A stretch of DNA of 64,000 nt from Carnobacterium divergens DSM 20623 (GCF_000744255.1 NZ_JQLO01000001.1:2232001-2296000), one strand, 5' to 3'. Positions 9,225-18,960 are shown, counted from the stretch's first letter. Translations and numbers: made by a program. Notes: generated by a model from the letters alone, not told the origin.

Positions 9225-9404
9225 TTAATCTTTTTCTTTTAAAATAGCACCTACTGCTAATATGCTTACCCCTGCAATACTAAACATCCCTTTCAAAAGT
9301 TGATTTTGTTTTTCCTTAGATTTCTTTTTACAATATTCACAAATTATGTCATCTGTATTGTCTGGAATTTCTCTATCACATTTCTTACACGTTTTATTTT
9401 CCAT
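9225..9404 (-). CDS. Small zinc-ribbon protein with C-terminal membrane helix
   Basis: A 59-residue protein starting at ATG 9404 (a TTG at 9410 is nearer the GGGGA ribosome site and is an alternative). CKKC and CEYC, 15 residues apart, form a zinc ribbon; a basic stretch follows, then a hydrophobic helix GMFSIAGVSILAVGAIL. It would be tail-anchored with the ribbon in the cytoplasm. It lies between the SNF2 motor and the 324-residue helical protein with short gaps. I do not recognise a named family; it may tether its neighbours to the membrane. Confidence 0.6.
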   Translation of the reverse strand: MENKTCKKCDREIPDNTDDIICEYCKKKSKEKQNQLLKGMFSIAGVSILAVGAILKEKD

Positions 9405-9453
9405 GTACAATAGTCCCCTGTCTATTTATTAGTTATAGTAATTTAGGAATCAT

Positions 9454-10428
9454 CTACTCTGCAAGCAACTCTTCATGCTTATCAATAAACTTAAGTATTG
9501 ACTCAGATGATTCAATGACTTCATTAGATAAAAACTTGAATGGATTAGTCGCTATAGATAAATATTGATCCAGTTCTAATGCGTCATTACCAGAAAAGTT
9601 TTGAAGAATAATCGCTTTAAAGTTATCTATAGTGTAATTCAACATTTCATACTCGCCTAGTTCATATTGAGTTGCAATTTGATAATAAAATGCATCTTTC
9701 ATATAAGATAAATTTTCAAGTGCAGTTTGGGCTAGTTTGTCCCCAGCATCAGCCGATAAACCAGTAGTTATAAAAGGAATTTTATTCTTAGATTTAGAAG
9801 TAATTAAATGCTTTTTTGTTTCAAGTAGTTGATTTAATAGTAGATTCTTTGCATTGGTAGCTTGACTCATAGACTCTCGTAACAAAACTTTTTTAGTCTC
9901 GGCATCTTTTGCAAGAATAGCCATTTCAAATTTTTCTTTTGCAGATTGAACTTCTGCGTACCTATTCAGATCAAAATTTCTATTTACTTGATCTACTTTC
10001 TCTCCTAATACATCTAAAGTATCACTTATCTGTTGTAATTTCATTGCTAAACCCAAATCTGCAATTGAAGGACCTAAATTTGTTGGTAATTCCTTAATTG
10101 GAATATTTTTAACTATCTTTCCCGTATCAGAATTAACAAATTGAGCATACTTAAGGCCTGATTCTTGATACGTTCCAAAAGATATTGTACCTTTTGCAAG
10201 TTTCTCAGCCATATCTTGCGAAATATCAAGAACCATTTCCCCTTGCTTCATAATCTGCTCTACAAAAGAGGGGATAGTCATTAGTTGAGTAGCTATGGCA
10301 TCAATAAATTTTGCTACATTTTTTTGTTTGTATCTCTCATAAATATTACTTCGGAGTGCCTCATTCTTATTTACTAATACAGTACTATCAATTTCACCAT
10401 TTTGATTTATATATTTTGCATTTTTCAT
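9454..10428 (-). CDS. Uncharacterised helical protein, possible defence-system subunit
   Basis: A 324-residue, cytoplasmic-looking protein with no membrane segment. Most of it is amphipathic helix, with a coiled-coil-like stretch around KLQQISDTLDVLGEKVDQVN. No catalytic motif is recognisable. ATG 10428 is preceded by GGAG. It is the first gene of the three-gene set ending in the SNF2 motor, with gaps of 49 and 37 bases, and probably shares their transcript. The function is unknown; a sensor, effector or scaffold role in defence would fit the location but is inference. Confidence 0.55.
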   Translation of the reverse strand: MKNAKYINQNGEIDSTVLVNKNEALRSNIYERYKQKNVAKFIDAIATQLMTIPSFVEQIMKQGEMVLDISQDMAEKLAKGTISFGTYQESGLKYAQFVNSDTGKIVKNIPIKELPTNLGPSIADLGLAMKLQQISDTLDVLGEKVDQVNRNFDLNRYAEVQSAKEKFEMAILAKDAETKKVLLRESMSQATNAKNLLLNQLLETKKHLITSKSKNKIPFITTGLSADAGDKLAQTALENLSYMKDAFYYQIATQYELGEYEMLNYTIDNFKAIILQNFSGNDALELDQYLSIATNPFKFLSNEVIESSESILKFIDKHEELLAE

Positions 10429-10513
10429 GAGCTACACTCCAAAATTCATATTTGATTTAATTTTATTAGTTGATTTTTTTAAATTCAGAAATTGCATTTC
10501 ATAGTTTAGTTAG

Positions 10514-10757
10514 TTACCTCATCTCATCATCCAACGGTATAATAACTTCATCTAAAACTTCACGCCACTCACGTTTGATAGCTTGTGCATAGCTGAAAGG
10601 TTTTCCTTCTGGATGAATTTCTTTGTAACTCTCATACTTTTTACTTTCAATGATGGCTTTCATATTCGGAATCCGTTCTATACCAATCATAAATTTAATA
10701 GCAAATGAATAAAGCTCCAACTCCGAAACAAACCAACCTTTAGAAAAGTCACTTGTT
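10514..10757 (-). pseudogene. Relic of an hsdR 3' end
   Basis: From about 10757 down to 10514 the minus strand reads the last 80 or so residues of HsdR (for example SYAQAIKREWREVLDEVIIP), nearly the same as the end of the intact hsdR at 12796-15957. Upstream of 10757 the similarity stops abruptly. The copy therefore lacks everything but the tail. With the hsdR end it brackets the Mrr-like pair as a direct repeat of about 245 bases. The differences between copies show it is not brand new. Confidence 0.85.
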
Positions 10758-11157
10758 CATTCATATTAATTCTTTCAAATTTCTTTCTTGATTCTGCACC
10801 GAATTGTTAACTCTTCAAGAGTTGTTTTTATTTTTACTCTTTTTAAAAGAATTCATTTCATAACAGACCATTGTAAAACAGTGAATGTATTATTAAATTT
10901 TTGCCAATCTCTAATTACTATTTCTTTTATTTTATTCCTTAATAAAATGCTACTCACTATTGTACATACCATTTTTCTGAAATTTTAGCACTGTTTCCAT
11001 CAGTATTTGTCTTTTCCTCATCAAACAGAGTCAACTTCGGTATATTTATTCGTACGGATCTTAATCTTCACGTCTTTAAATTTGTTCGTTATATCATCTG
11101 AAAATTCTAGTGGTTGTAGCCTATGACTCCTAACATCTTAATTCTCATTAGAATTAA
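10758..11157. other. Gene-poor gap with a short coding relic
   Basis: About 400 bases with no complete gene. On the minus strand around 11022-11130 there is a coding-like run (includes QPLEFSDDITNKFKDVKI) ending at stop codons, which I cannot assign. The rest is AT-rich with stops in every frame. It is probably debris between the Mrr-like pair and the hsdR relic. Confidence 0.35.
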
Positions 11158-11898
11158 TCATCGAATAAACCAATCTAATTCCTCAGAACCAATAGAAGAA
11201 AAAGGAACCTTACTTTGTTTCAATTCTTCTATTGGGTTAAATAAACTTATTTGAAATTTATTCTTTATTTGTGAATGCTGAATATCTTTCAGATGTCTTT
11301 GGCTAACTCCTACTAATTCAATATCATTGTTCTCTTCCTTTAAATATAACTTTTGAAATTCCATAGCATAATACTTGCTTTCAAAGAGGAAAAGTATATC
11401 ATTAAACAAAACATTTTGTTCAAGAAAACCCTCTCCAGCTTTATTTATAAACATCCAGAATGGATCTCCAATGGTTCTATAGTTTGGAAAAAGGTATTTT
11501 TCGTTTTGGCTTAAAGAGAACGATCTAAAATCAGAATATCTAATAAATTTAATATCTTCATGTTCAGAGACCAACTTAGCTCCTCTTTGTAAATTTGATT
11601 CTGACAAGAATATTCCATTGATATTACCAACACTTTTTAGTTTATATGCAAAATCAGTTAATTGGCTCTTATTTATAGACTTATTCCAACTTTTGCATTC
11701 AATCGCAACTCTATATTGCAGACCAAAATGCTCATATTCATAAAGTACATCAAATTCATGTGTTGCTTTATCTGAACCAATTAAAGGAATTCTTTTAGAG
11801 ATTTTTGCATCAATTCGTTCATCTTCAGCAATCTTTTTACATGTTTCCTCTATAATATCTTCAAGTACTCTTCCTCTATTTTTAAATTTACTAAACAT
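11158..11898 (-). CDS. Mrr-like restriction endonuclease with IGDPFW C-terminal domain
   Basis: About 246 residues from ATG 11898 (GAGGAG nine bases upstream). The N-terminal half has the Mrr-type PD-(D/E)xK core: HEFDVLYEYEH followed by YRVAIECKSWN, giving the D...ECK catalytic set. The C-terminal half begins IGDPFWMFINK and includes GVSQRHLKDI, shared with the upstream gene. The start overlaps the upstream stop by eight bases (ATGTTTAG), so the pair is translationally coupled. Likely role is cleavage of foreign or modified DNA, with the C-terminal domain for pairing or recognition. I do not know a named system with this two-gene layout. Confidence 0.7.
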   Translation of the reverse strand: MFSKFKNRGRVLEDIIEETCKKIAEDERIDAKISKRIPLIGSDKATHEFDVLYEYEHFGLQYRVAIECKSWNKSINKSQLTDFAYKLKSVGNINGIFLSESNLQRGAKLVSEHEDIKFIRYSDFRSFSLSQNEKYLFPNYRTIGDPFWMFINKAGEGFLEQNVLFNDILFLFESKYYAMEFQKLYLKEENNDIELVGVSQRHLKDIQHSQIKNKFQISLFNPIEELKQSKVPFSSIGSEELDWFIR

Positions 11899-12634
11899 AA
11901 TTTTCTCCTCTAAAATATGATTTAAGAATATTTTTATTACCAGGAGCATATATTAGCGGTTCGTACTCATCACTCTTCAAGCTTCCGTATCGTGGAATCA
12001 ACAATCCCAACTTATGACTAGTCGAACCAGTCATACCAGATAGCGTTCTTAAATGATTTTGACTTAATCCATATACTTCATATCCATGATTTCCGTCAGC
12101 AATTTCTTTTGCTTGTTTATATGATAAAAATAATGGAATCATATCCCCACATATATAATAGTTTCCCTTGTTCCCCACATCTGCATCCGTTTCCATTATT
12201 ACCCAAAAAGGATCTCCTATAACGGTTTCGTCTGGTAACATCATCCCAAAACGTTTAATCATACTTTTAATTACTTCTTCTTGAAATACAAATTTACTAG
12301 TTTTCAATTTGTATTCGGCTACTGCTATTGCTTCCTCCGATATGCATAAATCATAATATAGGACACCTTTTGATTTAAATTCCAAATCATCTAAAGTGTT
12401 AGCTAGTTTTAATACATCTTGTGTATTAACCTCTCTACCAGAAACAACATTTATTACTGTTCTTTCAGTATTATTCATTTGAGTAAATTCCAAATAAATA
12501 TCTACATGATTTTCCATTGCTTTACCTTTAATAATCTGATTAGTAACTAATCTAGGTTTGTAGACATTCTCAGAATCAAAATAGCTACTCAACATTCCAA
12601 CAACAAGATTGACAAGAGCTTCGTGTTTTTTCAT
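11891..12634 (-). CDS. Partner paralogue of the Mrr-like endonuclease, catalytic site apparently lost
   Basis: A 247-residue protein from ATG 12634 (AGGAGG upstream). Its C-terminal half parallels the downstream protein: IGDPFWVIMET, then DMIPLFLSYKQAKEIA, then GLSQNHLRTL. The N-terminal half has a similar predicted fold with HVDIYLEF, but where the partner has ECK this one reads VINVVSGREVN, so the catalytic Lys/Glu pair seems absent. An active and an inactive paralogue together suggest a heteromer in which this subunit recognises and the other cuts. This is inference from two sequences only. Confidence 0.6.
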   Translation of the reverse strand: MKKHEALVNLVVGMLSSYFDSENVYKPRLVTNQIIKGKAMENHVDIYLEFTQMNNTERTVINVVSGREVNTQDVLKLANTLDDLEFKSKGVLYYDLCISEEAIAVAEYKLKTSKFVFQEEVIKSMIKRFGMMLPDETVIGDPFWVIMETDADVGNKGNYYICGDMIPLFLSYKQAKEIADGNHGYEVYGLSQNHLRTLSGMTGSTSHKLGLLIPRYGSLKSDEYEPLIYAPGNKNILKSYFRGENYV

Positions 12635-12712
12635 AATATCCTCCTACCTGATGATTATCACGATTTATTTATAGTTTTGTTAAACATAAAAGGATTGATT
12701 ATATTTATTGAA

Positions 12713-12743
12713 TAAAAAAACAAAAGCTGATTTAATAGCTTTT
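12713..12743 (-). terminator. Terminator after hsdR
   Basis: AAAAGCT (12722-12728) and AGCTTTT (12737-12743) pair, and the minus-strand transcript continues into a U7 tract (12714-12720). It ends the hsd transcript ahead of the Mrr-like pair. Confidence 0.6.
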
Positions 12744-12795
12744 ATTTTTTTATTTCACATAAATTTTGTGCTATTTTAATAATTTCACAGCTTCA

Positions 12796-15700
12796 TTACC
12801 TCAACTCGTTATCCAACGGTATAATAACTTCATCTAAAACTTCACGCCATTCACGTTTAATAGCTTGTGCATAGCTGAAAGGTTTTCCTTCTGGATGAAT
12901 TTCTTTGTAGCTCTCATACTTTTTACTCTCAATGATGGCTTTCATATTTGGAATCCTTTCAGTACCAACCATATATTGAATAGCCGACGAATGAAGCTCC
13001 GTATCTGAAACAAACCACTCTTTAGAAAAGTCTTCAATTGCTTGATCTCTTGCTTGTGTAAAGAAGTGTCTCTTAATTGCAAAAATATCTTCATTTTTAT
13101 CTAACGTACCATTATCCATAGCATTTAAAATTTCACGATAGACTTGCTTAACTCCTTCAATCTTATTCAGTTTCTGTAAGGCCTTCTCGATTTCTTCTCG
13201 AATATCTGGACTGTTGGCTAAATACGTTCCTAATAGTTGATCGATATAAGTTGAATCAATATCATAGAGCTTGATACTATTATCTCCGTAAAATTCAATC
13301 CCAGAAAAATCAATGTTTTCTTCTGGATTTTCTTCATTTTGTTCAACTAACGAACCTTTGACAGTATGATAAACTCCAACCTGTTCTTCTAAAATCCCAA
13401 CTTGGTTTTGAAGCGTTTTCGATTGTTCCATGTCATCATTATAGTCATCATAGGTCACTAGTGCTTCATAGGCATTATTCAATTCTTGGAAGGCTTTAAC
13501 ATATTCCACTCTAGTCTCTAATGGGGTATGTTCGTCTACTTCACCTGGTACGAGTACAAACTCATTCATTTTCTTATAGGCTTGTTTAAAGCGTTTTTTC
13601 GATTCATCGTAAGTTGGATAGACTAATCCTGACTCTTCTTTTGCTTCAGAATACAGTTTCGTTGCAGCTGCTACGTTTTTCTCCATTGTATGTGGTTTAC
13701 GGAATGTTACAATCAACCCTTTTGTTTTTTCAGGATAGGTCCGATTGGTACGAGAAAAGGCTTGAATTAAGCCTGCATATTCTAAATTACGGTCCACAAA
13801 CAGCGTTTGAATCGTCGGAGCATCAAAGCCAGTCAATAAACGATCTACAACAATCACTAAATCGACTTGTCGACCAAATTGTTTAAACTCAGCTCTTTTT
13901 CTAGCTAAGCGATTATTGATATCCCCATTGTAGCGATCAATGTCTGCTAACGTCCATGCAGTTCCATAGTATTCATTATATTCTTGAATAATCTCTTCCA
14001 TTTCATCTTGTTGTTCTTTCGCATTCTCTGTATTTTCATCTAAAGAATAGGTAATCGCAATACGAGGAAAATCAGGATCATTCATCGTCCGTCCTTCTCG
14101 AATCGGATGATGTGAAAATTCATTTTGTAGCCAGTCTTCTTCTTTAGTCATTTCTTTTATCGCTTTATAGTAACGTTTTGCATTAGCAATGGAACTTGTT
14201 GTTAGGATAGCTGATTTCTGTGGACGACCATTGGCAAAATCAAACTTCATATAAGAATTATCTGGGCGGAATATCTTATGAATGACTTTTTGAATATGTT
14301 CATCCTTTTCATACACACCAGGATTAATGTATTCTTCCTTTTTACTTCCATCCATTGTATCAATTATTTGGTTGATTCTTTCTGGTGAAAAAGTCGCATA
14401 TTTTTCCACTTCACGTAACTTGTGATGGATTTGATTGTTTAATGAAGTTGGCTCAATAGTATCTTCATGTTCAACTTGAAAACCTAATACGGCGCCATCT
14501 TCTAACGCATTTTTAATGGTGTAAGTATGTAAAACCTCACCGTACTGATCATGTGTTGTTCGTGCCAATTCCCCTTTGACTTGTTTCTTATTTTCATCAA
14601 AAATTGGCGTACCTGTAAAACCAAACCATGTTGAGTTTGGAAAAAATTCTTTGATTTCTTCCATATTTTCTGAACCCAAGGCACGGTGACATTCATCCAC
14701 AATAAAGACAATGTGTTGTCCCAGTAGTTTTTGAAAACGTTTGGTTCCTTTTTTTTCTTCTTGTTTCTTAGCGGATTTTAAAGCAGCATCTAATTTTTGA
14801 CGGGTAGTTACTATTACGACATTTGAATTGGCATCTGCTAAAAGTGTTTCTCTCAGTTCCTTTGCATTCCCAGTTCCCACAATTAAACTATTTGATTTGG
14901 CATTTCCTGAAGAAATTCCTGTATTAAATTCAGATGCGAACTTAGTAAATTCACTCGTTGTTTGGTTATCTAAGTCTTTTCTGTCTACTAACATAATTGT
15001 CCGGTCAATTCCCGATTTTCTGGCTAATAACTTAGTGGAAACAAAACTGGTTAATGTTTTCCCTGATCCTGTAGCATGCCACACATAACCCGATTGATGT
15101 TTATTGGCAGCTGTAAACAAGGCTTCAATAGCGTGAACTTGATAGGGATGCAATACCATTAACGTTTTATTGTCTTGGTCTTCACTAACAATCGTATAGT
15201 TGGCAATTAGTCTGTGGGCGTGAGGAATATTCAGCACTTGTTTGCAAAATTCATAGAGATTATCTACTTTACGATTTTCTTTCGTGCGCCAACTAAAAAG
15301 GAATTTCTGATGTAGCTCTTTAGGCATTCCATTGGCAAAGTAACGTGTGGTTTGTTCATTAGAAACAACAAACAGTTGCAAAGTAGAAAAAATATTATTG
15401 CGGAATACGCCTTCTTCAGCATACTTCTTTACTTGATTAAAAGCTTGATACACACCATCTTTTGCGGTTACTTGTTTTAATTCAATTTGAACGATTGGCA
15501 AGCCATTGATTAATAATGTGACATCAAAACGACGGTCTCGTCCCTCACTACTACTTTTTTGTTTGGCAATCTGATGAACTACCTCGTAAGAAAAGAATCC
15601 GCCACTATTGTATTGATTGGAATAGAGCACTAAAGACATAGAGCCTAAAGTAGGATCTTCCCTTTCAACAGTGATTCGAGCAATTCCATTTTCACCTTTA

Positions 15701-15957
15701 AGCCATTTAGCCGCATCAAAAGGTGTCTGAGTTCGCAATAGAAATTCTGTTTTAATGGCTTCAAATTCTTTGTCGGTTAATGAAACTTCACCGATTTCAG
15801 AAAGGTTATTATGGACAATTTTGTTACGCAGATTATCCCAAAGATCTTCTTCTGACTTTAATTCAGGGCGATAGGTCCATTGATTATGACCTTCTCCAAG
15901 AACTTGAATAAGCTGAGCTTCAACTTCCGCTTCATCACGATGTGGAATTTTATTCAT
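12796..15957 (-). CDS. hsdR: Type I restriction enzyme R subunit
   Basis: A full-length 1053-residue HsdR. The N-terminal nuclease has DVTLLINGLPIVQIELKQ (the ELK of the PD-ExK core); the motor has Walker A HATGSGKTLTS, DECH box VDECHRALG, and motif III GFTGTPIF. The helical C-terminus is the part duplicated at 10514-10757. It cuts unmodified DNA after ATP-driven translocation, but only as part of R2M2S. ATG 15957 lies 14 bases after the hsdS stop with an AGGAGGT site, so it is the third gene of an M-S-R operon. The gene is intact, but hsdM carries a stop. Confidence 0.95.
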   Translation of the reverse strand: MNKIPHRDEAEVEAQLIQVLGEGHNQWTYRPELKSEEDLWDNLRNKIVHNNLSEIGEVSLTDKEFEAIKTEFLLRTQTPFDAAKWLKGENGIARITVEREDPTLGSMSLVLYSNQYNSGGFFSYEVVHQIAKQKSSSEGRDRRFDVTLLINGLPIVQIELKQVTAKDGVYQAFNQVKKYAEEGVFRNNIFSTLQLFVVSNEQTTRYFANGMPKELHQKFLFSWRTKENRKVDNLYEFCKQVLNIPHAHRLIANYTIVSEDQDNKTLMVLHPYQVHAIEALFTAANKHQSGYVWHATGSGKTLTSFVSTKLLARKSGIDRTIMLVDRKDLDNQTTSEFTKFASEFNTGISSGNAKSNSLIVGTGNAKELRETLLADANSNVVIVTTRQKLDAALKSAKKQEEKKGTKRFQKLLGQHIVFIVDECHRALGSENMEEIKEFFPNSTWFGFTGTPIFDENKKQVKGELARTTHDQYGEVLHTYTIKNALEDGAVLGFQVEHEDTIEPTSLNNQIHHKLREVEKYATFSPERINQIIDTMDGSKKEEYINPGVYEKDEHIQKVIHKIFRPDNSYMKFDFANGRPQKSAILTTSSIANAKRYYKAIKEMTKEEDWLQNEFSHHPIREGRTMNDPDFPRIAITYSLDENTENAKEQQDEMEEIIQEYNEYYGTAWTLADIDRYNGDINNRLARKRAEFKQFGRQVDLVIVVDRLLTGFDAPTIQTLFVDRNLEYAGLIQAFSRTNRTYPEKTKGLIVTFRKPHTMEKNVAAATKLYSEAKEESGLVYPTYDESKKRFKQAYKKMNEFVLVPGEVDEHTPLETRVEYVKAFQELNNAYEALVTYDDYNDDMEQSKTLQNQVGILEEQVGVYHTVKGSLVEQNEENPEENIDFSGIEFYGDNSIKLYDIDSTYIDQLLGTYLANSPDIREEIEKALQKLNKIEGVKQVYREILNAMDNGTLDKNEDIFAIKRHFFTQARDQAIEDFSKEWFVSDTELHSSAIQYMVGTERIPNMKAIIESKKYESYKEIHPEGKPFSYAQAIKREWREVLDEVIIPLDNELR

Positions 15958-15970
15958 TTAGCTGTACCTC

Positions 15971-17185
15971 CTATACAAACATCTTTTGTAAGAATGCTTT
16001 CTTAGTATTTTTTAGAATTTCTAACTCTCGTTGATGAAGAGCGATAGTATCGTCAAGTTGTTTGAAGAAGTCTCCGATTTTTCTTTGTTCATTAATATTT
16101 TTAGGGACTGATAAATTCATCTTTTGTAAATCTGGAATATTAATTGATTGTACCGTAGTTCCTGTTTTAACTATAGATTTTAAAATGAAATTTTCTTTGG
16201 ACTGTATTTCTCCAACCAGAAAATTTGTGTCTAACTTATCGTTGTCGAAGATTAATGCTTTAATATCTTGATTTATTGCTACATCAACAGTTGGTATACT
16301 TATTGGGAATCTCTTAGCTAATATGCCGCTTCGACTTACTATTAAAGGTGTTCCTGCTGATACCATTTTAGTAGTATTATCGCTCACTGCTTTTTCTGTA
16401 ATTTTAAACGTGCCCTTATTAACATATTTGGCCTTAATTTCTTGAGAAGACAGCCAAATAATATCTCCATTCCAATATGTTTCATTACCTTTAAATGGGG
16501 TTGCTCCACCAATCAATTTTATTTCATCCGAAAACTTACGCTGTTCCCAAGCGTCATTAAATCCTGGAAAACGTACTTCTGGAACTTTTTCTCCCTCTTT
16601 TGGAAACATCTTTTGCAAGAACCCTTTTTTAAGTTCTTTCAACAAATCTAACTTACCCTTATAAAGTACGATAGTGCTGTCCATGTTATTAAAAAAATTG
16701 GCAATCTTATCTTGTTCATTATCATTGGGGAGGTGAATAGCAATTTGATAGAACGAATCCAATTCAAGATTTCTTCGTACAAGACTTGCACCTTGAGATG
16801 AGGCATTTTTATACGCTTCCAACATTCTTTGTGTTCTTAACTGCGGACCAATAAATTTTGAGTTAGCTTTTGTAAACTTAAAAGTTTTATAGCTAGGTGA
16901 TACTAACCCGACACCGATATTATTAATATTTATATTTCCTAACCATAGATTTTGTGGTGAGAGAACTAAACAACCGTCTTCAATAATTTTATACCCTTGA
17001 TTTGATGTACCAGAAACACGACCTTTTCGTATTTCCATACCACTATTAGTGCTAGATAAAACTTTATATTCATTTTCTATTTTAGATTTAACGCTAAATT
17101 CCTGTAGAATATCTCCCAATTTACGTTGTTTCCAATCGCCAGTAAACTCTGGAAAACGTATTTCTGGTACTTGATTACTCTTCAT
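15971..17185 (-). CDS. hsdS: Type I restriction specificity subunit
   Basis: A 404-residue HsdS with two target-recognition domains (about 1-160 and 205-370), each followed by a conserved helical spacer ending in a repeated FLQKMF motif. Both repeats start with similar PEVRFPGF or PEIRFPEF segments. ATG 17185 overlaps the end of hsdM (11 bases); an upstream TTG at 17206 would extend it inside hsdM and is less likely. The two domains determine a bipartite methylation target that cannot be read from sequence. It appears intact. Confidence 0.93.
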   Translation of the reverse strand: MKSNQVPEIRFPEFTGDWKQRKLGDILQEFSVKSKIENEYKVLSSTNSGMEIRKGRVSGTSNQGYKIIEDGCLVLSPQNLWLGNININNIGVGLVSPSYKTFKFTKANSKFIGPQLRTQRMLEAYKNASSQGASLVRRNLELDSFYQIAIHLPNDNEQDKIANFFNNMDSTIVLYKGKLDLLKELKKGFLQKMFPKEGEKVPEVRFPGFNDAWEQRKFSDEIKLIGGATPFKGNETYWNGDIIWLSSQEIKAKYVNKGTFKITEKAVSDNTTKMVSAGTPLIVSRSGILAKRFPISIPTVDVAINQDIKALIFDNDKLDTNFLVGEIQSKENFILKSIVKTGTTVQSINIPDLQKMNLSVPKNINEQRKIGDFFKQLDDTIALHQRELEILKNTKKAFLQKMFV

Positions 17186-18770
17186 GATCAAATACCTCCA
17201 ATGCACCTTTTATCCATTCTGCATCTTCGGAACTAAATTGTAGAGAAGAAATCGTTTCAAATAACTTCTTTTCTAAAGCACGTTTCTCTTGTCGAATCTC
17301 TTTCATTTCAGTTCCAATCGTCGCCATATCAATCGGTGCTTCCTCTTCAAAAGTATCTACATAACGTGGAATATTCAAATTGTAATCATTTTCTTTGATT
17401 TCATCAAAACTTGCTACATGTGCGTATTTTTCAACTGATTTTCTTTCTTTATAAGTAGAAAGAATTTTTGTGATGTTTTCTTCAGTTAATTTATTTTGAT
17501 TTTTTTCTTTGACAAAATCACTACTAGCATCAATAAATAAAACGTCACGCGTTGTACGACTTTTTTTCAAAATGATAACCGTTGTTGGGATAGAGGTCCC
17601 AAAGAAGAGATTAGCTGGCATACCAATAATCGCATAGATACTGCCATCTTCTAATAATTTCTGTCTAATAGTACCTTCTGCTGCACCACGGAATAAAACA
17701 CCATGTGGAAGAACAATTGCCATTGTTCCTGTATCTTTCAAGTGATAAAAGCCATGAAGTAAGAAAGCAAAGTCAGCTTTTGATTTTGGTGCTAATTTTC
17801 CATAACGATTAAAACGAGAATCATCTAAAAATGTATCATCCGCAGACCATTTAGCTGAATAGGGTGGATTCATTACAACTGAATCAAATGTATATGGTTC
17901 ATCTGTAGGCCAATCTTTATTCAGAGTATCTCCATTCCGTACTTGCATATCTTCTGCATCAACACCATGCAAAATCAAATTCATTTTAGCTAAATTGTAG
18001 GTCGTCGTATTTAATTCTTGTCCATGATATTTTACATTATCTGGATACGTTAAATAGTTACGAACATTTAACATCAGGGAGCCTGAACCCATCGTCGGAT
18101 CAAATACACTGAAAAGATTTTTGTCTTCTTGTCCTAGTGTAACAATTTGTGCCATCATATCTGACACCATATGCGGCGTGTAGAACTCTCCTGCCTTTTT
18201 CCCAGCTTCTGATTCAAACTGACTAATTAGGAATTCATATGCATCACCGATTACGTCGCCTTCATGTCCAAGAACATCTATGTCATTTAACTTTTTCAAA
18301 ACTTCTGTAATCGTTACATTCCGTTGTTGCTCATCTGATCCAAGTTTTTTCGACTGTAAATCAACATCATCAAATAAATTATTAAATTGACTATATTTTG
18401 ATGATAAATCAATGAAGGCCTTATTCAAGTCATTTAGTTGGAAAACATTCTGCTTTGCTTGATTTGCTAACACATTAAATAAATAGTCCGGTTCAATATC
18501 GTATCCTAACGTGTCAATTAATGTATCAATCAAATCAGCTTTTGTGGCATCATCAGAAAGTAACTCTTTATACAGTTCCGTCTGCTTATCTATTGTGTCG
18601 TATTCCTCTAAAGGTTCATCTGCAAGTTCGACTACTTTTTATACTAATTTATCTGAAAGATACTTATAAAAAATCAATCCTAGCAAATAATTTTTATATT
18701 CTGAAGCATCCATTTTACTACGAAGATTATCAGCTGCACTGAATAATCGTTGATTCAATTCTACACTCAT
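17175..18770 (-). pseudogene. hsdM: Type I restriction methylase hsdM with in-frame stop at codon 44
   Basis: ATG 18770 (GAGGAAG upstream) reads [20 protein letters not shown] and on to SDKLV, then TAA at 18639-18641, then continues in the same frame with KVVELADEP to the normal end. Total length of 531 positions matches HsdM. Downstream motifs are intact: FDPTMGSGSL for SAM binding and NPPY for catalysis. The stop removes the N-terminal part only if translation restarts; the first non-ATG candidate is TTG 18533. As written no complete M subunit is made, so both modification and restriction by this operon should fail unless the stop is suppressed or is a sequencing error. Confidence 0.85.
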
Positions 18771-18960
18771 GTTTAACTTCCTCATTTCCTTAAGTGGCCT
18801 TTTTTATAATTCGAAATGAACTATTTTTTGCCATTTTATACTCTATTTCTATTTTAGATGATTACTCCTGCTTATACAAGTTAAATCAAGGTTTTTAAAG
18901 GCTGACTGGCTCAGTAAAGTCTAAAATCATTAAAAAGTATATCCTATTTATATGTACTAT

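Noticed and set aside
10788-10988. Plus-strand 66-residue frame in the gap after the hsdR relic
   Set aside because: AT-rich, no ribosome site, opposite to all island genes and no recognisable domain.
18521-18742. Plus-strand frame over the 5' end of hsdM
   Set aside because: Antisense to the true hsdM start, which is visible on the minus strand.
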